A stretch of 64,000 nucleotides of DNA, taken from assembly GCA_977006965.1 (NCBI GenBank), contig OZ345364.1:1054001-1118000 (forward strand). The letters are read 5' to 3'. Both the position numbers and the translations under genes were made by a program. The notes under the pieces were generated by a model. The model saw only the letters and a program-made list of their open reading frames with translations. It was not told where the DNA came from and did no database searches. Each line of letters starts with the position of its first letter. Within the stretch, counting starts at the first letter, position 1. The DNA is from Phymatolithon calcareum. Taxonomy: Eukaryota > Rhodophyta > Florideophyceae > Hapalidiales. Positions 54,848-64,000 of this stretch are shown piece after piece.

Positions 54848-57208
54848 ATGCGAGCAGCATTCTGTGCACCTGTATTTGCGCCTGCTCGCCTGCCCGTGTC
54901 ATGCAGCGCCAGTGACAAGGGCGGCCAGCCGCATTCCTACTCCCGCCGCGCAGCCCTGCGTGGTCTCGCGGCTCTCGCACTCTCGTTATCAGCATCTGGC
55001 GTTGTCGGCGCCCGTCGGGTCAGAGCTGACGTTTCGTCGGACGATGCTGCGCTCTCCAACAATCCCGAGGGCACGCTCTCCGTTGAGCACCGAGAAGATG
55101 GCACGGGCGGAGAACACAGCGAGGCCGCGATGGAAGAAGAAGGCGAGGTGCACGTCGAGGTCGGCAATGGGAAAACACGTGGCGAAATTGCGCAAGTTTT
55201 GGTTGCGCGCTCCGGGGTGGTCGGATTTGTCGCGGCATTCACAATGTTCGGCATGGCAGTCTCGGACCGAGAATCTGGTCGCGTTCCATTGCCTGAGAAA
55301 TACGACCCGCGTCTTGTAGCACGATACTTCGCCATTCGTCCCGACCGAATTCTGGCTCGTCTCTGCCAGTTTGCCATTGAGGGCATGCGGTTTGCCGGGT
55401 TGCGGGCACGGCATGCAATGGAAGCGCCAAACGACCGTTTTCTCTCGGAGAATGTACGCATTGAGCTTGAGAAAGAACGACGCGCCGAGAGGGCGGCAGC
55501 AGTCCGCGAGGCGGCTACCAGGCTTGGACCGGCGGCCATAAAGCTTGGACAGGCTGCGGCTACAAGACCGGACATTTTCGGGGCAGAACTTGTGCGTGAA
55601 TTACAAAAATTGCAGGACGCGGTCATCACACCCTTCCCCGTTGAGGAGGCGTTTGCGTTGATCCGTGCAGAAATCGGTGCCCGGCCGGAAGTCGTGTTTG
55701 ACAAAATTGAAGAGACGCCTGTCGCTGGTGCGAGTCTTGGAATGGTATTTCGAGGCGAAATTGACGGCAACCAGGTGGCGGTCAAGGTGCAGCGGCCGCG
55801 GGTGGCGGAGAATATCGCGCTGGACTTCTACATTGTGCGGCGGTTCGTGGGCGTGTTGCAGAAGGTTTTCGGATACAAGACGGAACTAAGGCAGGCGATT
55901 GATGAATACGCAAGTCGCATGTTTGAAGAGTTGGACTACCGGAATGAGGTTGAGAATATGGTGAGGTTTCAGGAGATTTATGCAGGGACAAAAGGCGTGT
56001 ACATCCCGAAACCATACAGGATTTACTCGTCGAAGAAAGTTCTGGTGTCGGAGTGGATCGACGGGATTAAGCTCATTGACGAGGACTCAAAAGTGAAAGC
56101 CGATAAGCTTGATGTGGTGGAGACGGGAATTCAGTTTGCTCTTACACAGCTATTGGATAGGGGGTATTTGCATGCAGGTATGTTAACTGTTTTGTGTTCC
56201 TCATTTGGGTTGTTGTGACGACTAACAAATAGTACATCTCTCTTCACAGATATGCATAACGGGAATATGTTCAGTACACCATCCGGAGAATTAGCCTACA
56301 TCGACTTCGGACTCGTTTCCGAAATTCCACTGCCTGTCCGCGAATCGATGGTGGTAGCGTTGTTTTATCTCGTTCACGGCCAGTACACAGCGTTAGCTGA
56401 GACTTTCGAAAGCCTGGGATTGATGCCACCAGATGAAGTCGAAGCGCAGCTCCCTGAGATTGCCGCCGCCCTTGAAGAGGTGTTTGAAAATCGCGAAGTG
56501 GACCCCAATTCGGCGTTGTATTGCGATCCAGTGTCTCCTGTGGTCTGCAAGTTCAGCATGATCGGCGTGGCAGAAAAATTACTACAACTTGGCGGGCGGT
56601 TCCCACTCGTGTTTAGCACATACTTTGTGAACAATCTGCGCTGTCTCGGCATGCTAGAGGGCCTCGCCCTGAACGCAGATCCTCGATTCTCTGTCTTGAA
56701 CGTGTTATACCCGTTCATTATGCGCAAAATTTTGTCCGGGAACGCTCAATCGCCATACAACCAGGCATTGCAACGGGTGCTCATGTCGTCGAACGGCACT
56801 CTGAACTGGACGCAGTTGGACGCGATGATGCGCGAAGTGAAGCGATCGGAAACTGAAGGTGTTATCCACTCGTCGCGGAGGAAGATTGTGAAGTCGAAGG
56901 GCGAGTCGGCAGAGCCACTGGACGAGTTGTTGCTATCGTCCAAAGGATCGTTTTTGCGATCGCAGATCATGCGGGAATGGAGTTTACCGCCTGCGGGCAG
57001 TGGAAACGGTGCCGATGACCGTCCCCGCCCGCGCGACGTGTTTCGAAGAGCGTCAATGCCAGGGAAAGCGCGGGCAATATTCCGCTTTCTACCTGCGTTG
57101 ATCTTTCGAGCGATTTTGCGTGTTTACTTCGCGATATTTAAGACAATAGTGAGTGCCGTCCGGCGTCGAAAACCTCAGTCTAGTCGGCTCCTTTCAAGTT
57201 CGGATTAA
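54848..57208 (+). CDS. ABC1-like (ADCK/UbiB family) atypical kinase 2, plastid-targeted, two exons
   Basis: 762 residues: exon 1 54848-56177, intron 56178-56249 (GTATGT...CAG, 72 nt, with a branch-like CTAAC), exon 2 56250-57208. Intron position and phase are as in kinase 1, and splicing gives HADMHNGNM. Conserved motifs match kinase 1: AAIKLGQAAATRPDIFG, AGASLGMVF, VAVKVQRP, EELDYRNEV and YIDFG. The N-terminus has the same shape: a Ser/Ala/Arg-rich leader, then YSRRAALRGLAALALSLSA and a cleavage-like site. The start is chosen at ATG 54848 because it fits the beginning of kinase 1; a GTG 138 bp upstream is also in frame. It lies 30 kb from kinase 1 in the opposite orientation. Substrate unknown. 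Confidence 0.9.
56178..56249 (+). other. Intron of ABC1-like kinase 2
   Basis: 72 nt, GTATGT donor, CTAAC branch-like sequence, CAG acceptor. Confidence 0.92.
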
Positions 57209-58254
57209 GGCGGGAATCAAGCAGGTGATATAATAGTATTTTCACAGTTACAACTTCAGTATCTTTGGTCATGAAATCATGGGAACCAATTTGCGAGTAC
57301 AAGGGCGTGCATCGCCACACTGTAGTGGGTGAGGAAGATTGACCTGTGTTGTACTTTGCACTTCAGTACATGCGCGACGCCTTGGAGGGGAGAAAGCGGA
57401 GCATGTTTTCGTGTAAAACTACAATGACGGCAAGGGGATGACAGTAGCAGATTTTCGTGTGCAATTCCTTTGTTGTTTGTTGACTGAGCACCTTCTACGG
57501 AAGTGGCGGACACTGAAGGACTCCCTGATCGCATACGAAAACTAGATGTTGGAATGTGTGGGGTATTGCAACAGCAGATTGTAAAAGCAAAAACATTAAG
57601 GAGATGTGTACCGTAAGCCGGGATAACAAATGAAAGTAAAACGTAAGAGTACCAGGCCCGAGTGGGTACAATAGGACCCGAGGGCGGAGCCCGAGGGACT
57701 ATTTTTCCCTCATCAGGTTTTATAAGTTGAAAGTTGACCGGGTTTGGAAGATCATCTGGCCAATAAAACTGAGTTTTAATGAAAGTGATATGAGCGCTGA
57801 AAATGCTCAATTTTAGATGAACTATTAAATATTTATCGGTCCAAGCTCACATTAACTTTCGTTAGTTACGTGAAAGCAGCTCGTGTTTTCTCGCGTCTAC
57901 AAAAACAAGAAATGATATTGTCGAGACGATTCGGAATGAATTTGCCGCCGAAGTAGACGCTGAAGTTCAAAAAAGTGAATAAAGTACACTAATATTGGAG
58001 AGTGATAGACGGACGGACGTCTTGGACTATATCTCCCTCTCAGTATAGCTCTCGAGTAAGCTGGGAAACATAATACCAGCGATTACGGAAACACAAGAAA
58101 AATAGAATATGAAATGCATTATCAGAAACCATCGACACAAGGCGGAAAAGCCAGAGTTCGTATCTTCTCGAACGTATTTTCGACATTCTACTAGAGTAAC
58201 CTATTTCCATCTAGGACATTTAAACATTTTCTTTCAATACGTTTCTATAATATT
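57209..58254. other. Intergenic, nothing recognised
   Basis: A small GC cluster near 57675-57705 with repeated CCGAGGG; no gene. Confidence 0.45.
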
Positions 58255-58268
58255 GAAACTATAATTCA

Positions 58269-58644
58269 GAAGTGTATAGTTTCTACCCCCAGAACTCCGG
58301 ATTAGTCACAGACGTGCCGAAGTCATCCTAAATCAACTTTCCGCAGAATGCTGCTCGCTGGTAGCAGCTTTTCACCGGAAGGACGATGGCTCGGCGGAAT
58401 AAGACCCCATGTGCAAGGCCTGTCCAGGTGGAACTAAAGAAACTGTTGATCACTTAATTCTTCGCTGTAGTGGGCGTGCTCTATCAAGACGGCAGACTAT
58501 TGGTAGAGTAGGCCCTAAAACGGTAGAGGAATTATGTAGGGAGAAACCGCTTGAAGTACTCAAATTCGTGAACAATGAGGGGTTGCTTGAGAACCCCTGA
58601 TGTTAACTCTAGTTAACGTCTTCTGCAGTAAAGAAAGAAAGAAA
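58269..58644 (+). mobile_element. LINE-E2, 376-bp 3' fragment
   Basis: 14-bp TSD GAAACTATAATTCA (58255-58268, 58645-58658). Encodes the end of the protein (CKACPGGTKETVDHLILRCS) and ends in (AAAG)n. Highly similar to the 3' part of LINE-E3. Confidence 0.92.
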
Positions 58645-58659
58645 GAAACTATAATTCAT

Positions 58660-58692
58660 TTCACCGTGGCGCATATTATGCGCCATGGTGAA
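58660..58692. repeat. Palindrome, 16-bp arms with one mismatch, 1-nt loop
   Basis: Arms 58660-58675 and 58677-58692, directly at the LINE-E2 TSD. A second, perfect 9-bp hairpin (GCTATCTCT and complement) lies near 58754-58773. Confidence 0.9.
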
Positions 58693-58895
58693 GTGAGTTA
58701 TAGATACCCGCTCGTACGCAACTTGTGTGTTAAAAAGTTTTACCATCTCGGTTGCTATCTCTGAAGAGATAGCTATGTACGTCTGTTTAACGGGACCAAG
58801 CAAGCAGCGCAAGCAAAAGTCTAACTCTAATATCGCGCCATATTCCCGTTCTACTAAATTCCTTTCCTGATAATAAGGTCTTGCAAAATCGTCAA

Positions 58896-59877
58896 TTCCC
58901 GACATCGGAAACAACCGGACATGCTGCTGATATACGACGATGGGGACGAACACGCGTATCAGACGTCCCCCACTGACTCCCAGATGCGAGTCAACATCTG
59001 CGACGAGGACGGCGACACTCTCGATATGTACCGAAGCATCCCCAGTTAGGTCGGTGGCGCAGGTATCTTGATCCTACGCGGGGACAACGTACTGAAGGAA
59101 ACTGGCATGAGCACCGGAGAGATCGGCTCATCCTTCGACGCCGAGGTATTCGCGGCGGTCCGAGCTTTCGAAGCCGTAGAACAACTGCAATTCGATGGCG
59201 GACAACACATTCGGTGGCTCACCGATAGTAGGAGCTGTCTGGATGCATTGGCCGGACAGCCTCGGATGTATGGCGAAATGACAAGGAAGCTGTGGGAAGC
59301 CATGGATGTATTGATGGAGGACAACGCCACCATCAAGGCGATTTGCGTTCCAAGCCACTGTGGGATACCTGGGAACGAGAAAGCCGACGAGCTTGCTCGT
59401 CGAGGCATTACGGAATCAGATCTCGTGACGCATCAAGGCGTACCCTTGACCACGGAAGCCGCACGGTCCATAATTAAACTGCGCTATTCGATGAAACCAA
59501 GAAGTGTACAGTTTCTACCCCCAGAACTCCGGATTAGTCACAGGCGCGCTGAAGTCATCCTAAATCAACTTTCCGCAGAATGCTGCTCGCTGGTAGCAGC
59601 TTTTCACCGGAATGACGATTGCTCGGTGGACTACAACCCCATGTGCAAGGCCTGTCCAGGTGGAACCAAAGAGACTGTTGATCACTTAATTCTTCGCTGC
59701 AGTGGGCGTGCTTTGTCAATACGGCAGACTATTGGTAGATAAGGCCGTAAAACGGTAGAGGAATTATATAGGGAGAAACCGCTTGAAGCAGTCAAATTCG
59801 TGAACAATGAGGGGTTGCTTGACAACCCCAGATGTTAACTTCAGTTAACGCCTTCTGCAATAAAGAAAGAAAGAAAG
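58896..59877 (+). mobile_element. LINE-E3, 5'-truncated non-LTR retrotransposon with RNase H
   Basis: 11-bp TSD AAAATCGTCAA (58885-58895, 59878-59888), (AAAG)n tail. Contains an RNase H domain followed by a Cys/His segment. Confidence 0.92.
59068..59742 (+). CDS. LINE-E3 RNase H domain and C-terminal Cys/His segment
   Basis: 224-residue frame: RNase H active-site Glu in DAEVFAAVRA, Asp in LTDSRSCLDAL and Asp in NEKADELARRG; the first catalytic Asp should lie further upstream and is not visible (a TAG is at about 59047). The C-terminal segment CKACPGG then DHLILRCSGR resembles the Cys/His tail of plant and insect non-LTR elements. A stop at 59742 truncates it slightly. Confidence 0.85.
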   Translation: MILRGDNVLKETGMSTGEIGSSFDAEVFAAVRAFEAVEQLQFDGGQHIRWLTDSRSCLDALAGQPRMYGEMTRKLWEAMDVLMEDNATIKAICVPSHCGIPGNEKADELARRGITESDLVTHQGVPLTTEAARSIIKLRYSMKPRSVQFLPPELRISHRRAEVILNQLSAECCSLVAAFHRNDDCSVDYNPMCKACPGGTKETVDHLILRCSGRALSIRQTIGR

Positions 59878-60336
59878 AAAATCGTCAACATCGGACAACA
59901 AGCCGTTGTCACAGGCCAGACATACAACATAAGAGCGCTGGTGCTGAAGTATACCATACTGAGCGGAAAAATAACATCTTTTTAGCGGAACAAGAAGCTT
60001 GGACACGAAAGTCTTTACAGTGTTGTTGACATCTTTAGAGACGTGTAAAAGAGCGTGCGAAACGCTAGTATTGCTTTCCACTTATGTGGCCCAGTATTTG
60101 CACGCGAATTTTCATAATTGTGGAAATACAACTTCCTTTTATGGTGTACAAGCAAGATTGTACATTCGTGCAAAAATATAGGTGCGCGCATGTTGAGAAC
60201 TACAATATCCTTAGACATGAACACCACGACATGCTATACATACAGCAGCTCCGATGGCTTTTGAAATCTCGTCAAACCTCTCACATGCACTGCAACTGTA
60301 CTAGAGAAGCGCACTGCAGTGCTAAAATTCTAAGCC

Positions 60337-61155
60337 ATGTTTTCGTCAATTCGAGCAGATGGTGCCAAGATATGCTTTTCACTTCTAACAATGGCATGCC
60401 TACTTACCCAAAGTTTCGCAATCTACAACGGTCGTAAGGTTCTCCCCCACAACATGGAGAAGGGATTTGTTCGCCTGGAGAAGAGTGACCGTCACATTTG
60501 CGGCGGAGTTCTTATTACCTGGAAGCACGTTTTAACAGCAGCCTCATGCGTCGAGGACGATAACATAGTATCTGCGCTCGTGGGAGCTCGAACTTGGGAC
60601 GAATACTTGCTTCAGATGGAAGTTGAAAGCGTGAGCTTGCATGATGACTACAATGAATACACCCGAATGAATAACCTTGCTCTGGTCTCATTAAAGAATC
60701 CGTCAAGGTCCGCGATGATGAAATCCGGAATCTACCCTGTACCTGTGCTCTGGACGGGTTCCGACATGGATCGGCGACAGAAGGTATATGCCATGGGTTT
60801 CGGAAAAATGAGAGAGAAAGAGAACGCTCGTTTTTCGAACAGCCTTCGAAATGCCACTCTGTACAAGTTAGATATTTCCGCATGTGAAGGACGCTACGAC
60901 CTGAGTGGAAGCGAAAAGGATACCTTGTGTCTGGATGGATCGAAGTCTACGATATGTTATGGTGATGGAGGGGGACCTATTATGTTGTGGACAAGAGGGT
61001 ATGACAATATTGTCAAGCCGCATGTAGTGGCAATTGTTACGGCGGTTTGGGAAGGTTCTTCGAGTTGTATTGCGGGGAACAAAGTAATAGGTACTGTTTT
61101 AGAAGGTTCTTACGACTACATTACTCAAGCAGTGGGTAAATACAGACGATTCTGA
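60337..61155 (+). CDS. Secreted trypsin-like (S1 family) protein lacking the catalytic triad
   Basis: 272 residues with an N-terminal signal peptide (cleavage probably after QSFA, residue 28) and then the S1 fold beginning IYNGRKV, the equivalent of IVGG. Fold landmarks: CGGVLITWKHVLTAASC, NNLALVSL, YAMGFGKM and CYGDGGGP. All three triad positions are changed: His to Ser70 (TAASC for TAAHC), Asp to Asn113 (NNLAL for NDIAL) and Ser to Gly211 (GDGGGP for GDSGGP). The frame is intact and cysteines are retained, so this looks like a pseudoprotease rather than a dead gene. Possible roles are binding or regulating other proteases. No intron seen. Confidence 0.9.
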   Translation: MFSSIRADGAKICFSLLTMACLLTQSFAIYNGRKVLPHNMEKGFVRLEKSDRHICGGVLITWKHVLTAASCVEDDNIVSALVGARTWDEYLLQMEVESVSLHDDYNEYTRMNNLALVSLKNPSRSAMMKSGIYPVPVLWTGSDMDRRQKVYAMGFGKMREKENARFSNSLRNATLYKLDISACEGRYDLSGSEKDTLCLDGSKSTICYGDGGGPIMLWTRGYDNIVKPHVVAIVTAVWEGSSSCIAGNKVIGTVLEGSYDYITQAVGKYRRF

Positions 61156-61218
61156 TTACAGTACAGCAGTGTTCCATTATCCTGTTCAGAATTTTGTACG
61201 TCACTCTCTTTGTGGCCC

Positions 61219-62150
61219 CAATCAGGCTATACAAGTCTCTTGTACAGTCGAGGTGGGAGTATGCAGTACATCTGACACCATGGACACCCAAAGTGGAGCT
61301 TGAGATCAAGAAGGTGGAGTCGATGTTCTTCGGCCAAATATTTGGGAAACCAGGCAGAAGGAGTGCGGATAGAAGCAGAGCGATGTGCCGTATTGTGAAG
61401 CCGAAGGACAGAAGGGATATACTTGCAAGACTGTTTGTGCGAAGACTAATGAGGCAGGCGGAAAATCTTGAGTCAAAACCGACACCGGTGCGACAACCGA
61501 AGGAGATCGAAAACGCAAATCTGGACGTAACCCACGCCAAAGTAAACCCTCACCTCTTCAGAGCGGCGTATGAAACTACGCCTCGCACGAACATCAAGCA
61601 ATACCAAAGACAAAAGATCCTGGAAGCTGCCACGAAAGTGGAAAAAGGAAAAAAACGCCCCATCCCGAGTATCAAGACCACACTGCCACCTCACTTGTGC
61701 TTCAAGTCAAGGAGGTACAGGACCCTGGCCATCAAATGGGCATTTGGAATGTTCCCGCCGATGAGCACCTCCGAGCTCATAGACCTAAATGGACAAACTG
61801 GAAAGGATGCTATCGAAGATCTCAAGTCAGGCCTATCAAAAGACAAGCTATCATATGAAGAAAGTGCTTTTACAAGGAGGGCACTCGACGAAATACTTTC
61901 CATGTATCAGGCGGCCAAGGCCACTCTCGAAACCTGAAACCCGCGACTCAAGACAGTGGAATATTTTTCCCCCTCGAGGCTCTAAGCCAGAGGTAGGTTT
62001 TGATATTTCCGCCAGATCGTGTCGAAATCGACCACGCTAACATACAAGAACGATAGACCCTGTTTTTGGCCCAATGGCCTTCGCAAAGTTGCCCGAAGCG
62101 TCTGCAGATGCGTTGGTAACTTTTAAATAAAAACTTACACTTCTTCTTCT
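61219..62150 (+). mobile_element. LINE-D2, 5'-truncated non-LTR retrotransposon
   Basis: 14-bp TSD TCTCTTTGTGGCCC (61205-61218, 62151-62164). The open frame to 61937 encodes the thumb-like SRWEYAVHLTPWTP and the C-terminal YRTLAIKWAFGMFPPMSTS domain; the LINE-D tail is at 62080-62150. RT core absent. Confidence 0.93.
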
Positions 62151-62164
62151 TCTCTTTGTGGCCC

Positions 62165-64000
62165 TCAGTTGGGTTAACTTGATGCTCTGATCGCTGAATA
62201 TCACTCACACTCGTTGCATACATTTATTTCAAGACTTCGAATTGATAGAATCGAACCATAGCCGACCTATCAATGTTCCCATCAATGTTTTTAATTGATC
62301 CGCTCGAGGTGCCGAAGATTGAGTAAATGTGGGAAGAAGAAAAACAAAGTGAAACGAGCCCAGTCTCGGATGCCACAATTGAAAGGACGGCCTGCTTCTC
62401 AAGTGCTGTTCTAACTCTGATCAATTTTCAGAATACCGTCAATGGGGATCTAGAGTTTCAGCCCTTTCTCGTTCGTCAAATCCAATTGCACCGGAACTTT
62501 CTTCAGAGTTGCAAGAACTTGATTTTTTCATTTCTTGTGTCGCTCATTCTTGGCGTCTGTGTATTAGAGTTTCGAATGCGGATTGCTTGAGATCAACAAT
62601 TGTGATTAGGTCATATAGTTGTGGCATAGTGCAATCCGCGATTGGCAAAATGTATTGAAGTAATACAACATTTCTATTGACATCAAGTTAAGTGCACCAG
62701 CCACTCACAGAGGCATGTTGTTGTTATTTGACGAGCCCGGTAATGGATAGCTTTCGTTTTCAAAAATGGTCTGAATCTCCTTCCGTCCATTGCGGGAGCA
62801 AAATATTCTGCACATAGACAGTACTGAAAATGTGACCCCCGCTTGAAACACAAATCTACCAAAATGTCGAACATTTAAATTTATGAATTGTCCATGTAGT
62901 GGAATATTCACAATCGTCTTCTGTGAAATAGATGTTTCGTACAGATTAGAAATTAATCATGGAACTGAGAGTTTGCAGAGGCTATATTCAATGGTCCTCG
63001 AAATAGCAAGTAATAAGTGCGGACTAGCAGTTGACTTGCGAGTTGTGACCGGGACCACAGGCACGAATTGGTGGGTAGCGGGCGCTGATTATTTGATTCC
63101 ATAGCGCAAGTATACGACCTGAGCAGCATTGCGTGAAGTAGCGATGGGCGCAGATCACGGGCCGTGACAGGCGAAGCGAAGGACCGTACCGACTGTTGGC
63201 GAACTTGAGACGTGAGGTGCGGAGAGACGGCGGCGTGAAACATTGCACACGTGGCAGCGGTGTACAACAGAAGTTGCTGTCCCCAGTAAAATCAATCAAT
63301 TATTGATTGTTGCACACTGCCTTTTATTGGTTGATTGATTGTGATATGCCTCGTTAACATCAAGAACGTTGATTAAGTATCAAAGTCAAAAGCCAATGAA
63401 TCGTGATGTGTACTATTGTACACGTGGCACACAAGAACTGGAACGAATTTGTGGGAATTGTGGGTTTGAAGTTTGCACATGATTAATCAATGTTTCAATG
63501 TTTCTCATTTTGTCGTCAGAAGGGCCCACTTGGCGCTTCCACGTGTTTACAACGGAGCCAAGCCGTTGTTTGGACAACACGTGGGATGTTTAGTGACGTC
63601 TCTAACTGAGTAAGAGGATCGGCGTTCTTGCCGATCGAGAGGGTTGTGGTGGGAACTCCTCGTGAGCCACACGAGGAAGCGAAATAAAGACAACAGTCAA
63701 TTTACTTCTGAATTCCCACTTGCTCCGAAAACCGTACCGAGCCCAGGGCACGAGCAGATATACCCAAACGCGGGCTGGAATGCGTCGCCAGCGCGCAGAG
63801 CCCAAATTACACAGTTCAAATATGCCCAATAAGATCCCAGACACCACTGTAATCTAGAGCATCATACATATACACCACTGTAAGTATGTGTATGTAACGG
63901 CACTCCCTCCATTTGGGCTATCCTGCCCGCTCAGGGAGTGCCCGCCGTGTACGTAATCTTCTCCCTTTCTTTTGATAACGTTCGGGTCTATAGGGGCGAC
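62165..64000. other. Intergenic; possible LTR-like sequence in the last 700 bp
   Basis: No gene recognised. Between about 63300 and 63720 the sequence has short inverted repeats (GATCGGC...GCCGATC) and AATAAAGAC, features that can occur in LTRs, but no second copy is in the window. Confidence 0.35.

Noticed and set aside
1-64000. Alternative genetic code with readthrough stops
   Set aside because: Internal stops of all three kinds occur only in transposons and pseudogenes; intact genes end normally with TAA, TAG or TGA.
1-64000. CRISPR arrays, operons or bacterial regulatory sites
   Set aside because: No spaced direct repeats are present, and the introns, chromodomain-like retroelement and organelle-targeted genes indicate a eukaryotic nuclear sequence.

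Overview
This window reads as nuclear DNA of a eukaryotic alga, most likely a red alga; the taxonomic call is inference. The supporting facts are intron-poor genes with one short GT-AG intron at most, N-terminal extensions that look like plastid transit peptides on a FNT-type nitrite/formate channel and on two ABC1-like kinases, a mitochondrial complex III subunit, a bacterial-type 3-hydroxybutyrate dehydrogenase, and a heavy load of non-LTR, Ty3/gypsy and hAT elements. Other secondary-plastid algae are not excluded.

Genes, left to right: a purple acid phosphatase whose start lies outside the window (1-1067), a two-exon QCR9/UQCR10 (1841-2196), and a second, convergent acid phosphatase (2445-3626, minus). 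Next is a pseudogene of an unknown membrane protein split by two retrotransposons (8049-11761, minus), then 3-hydroxybutyrate dehydrogenase (18374-19159, minus), ABC1-like kinase 1 (22735-25218, minus) and the intact paralogue of the broken membrane protein (27001-27912, minus). Further on are a STAND NTPase-WD40 gene with two in-frame stops (40494-44453, minus), a FNT transporter (51666-52727), ABC1-like kinase 2 (54848-57208) and a trypsin-like protein without its catalytic triad (60337-61155). Three families occur as pairs in which one copy is often dead or chemically altered, so local duplication followed by decay is a theme.

Between them the DNA is mostly mobile. I recognise five non-LTR families, labelled here LINE-A to LINE-E (my labels), by related C-terminal protein sequence (A to D) or RNase H (E) and by a distinct 3' tail for each. 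Nearly all copies are 5'-truncated, and many have target-site duplications (TSDs) that I could locate to the base. A Ty3/gypsy element with 505-bp LTRs sits inside a LINE-C copy. At 28334-30902 there is a four-level nest: a tRNA-derived SINE in a LINE-E-tailed element in LINE-A in LINE-D. Two hAT elements have their termini and 8-bp TSDs, and a 327-bp hAT MITE occurs in three near-identical copies; a fragment at 38660 links that MITE to its parental transposase. A pogo-like MITE and a set of near-perfect palindromes with 0-3-nt loops complete the picture.

The most notable points are the three-residue loss of catalytic sites in the S1-family protein, loss of the metal-ligand tyrosine in acid phosphatase 1, a His-to-Asn change in the FNT pore, twin-arginine-like signals on the ABC1-like kinases, the unnamed conserved C-terminal domain shared by LINE families A-D, and the MITE-transposase link. 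Everything here was read by eye; no alignment or database search was run.
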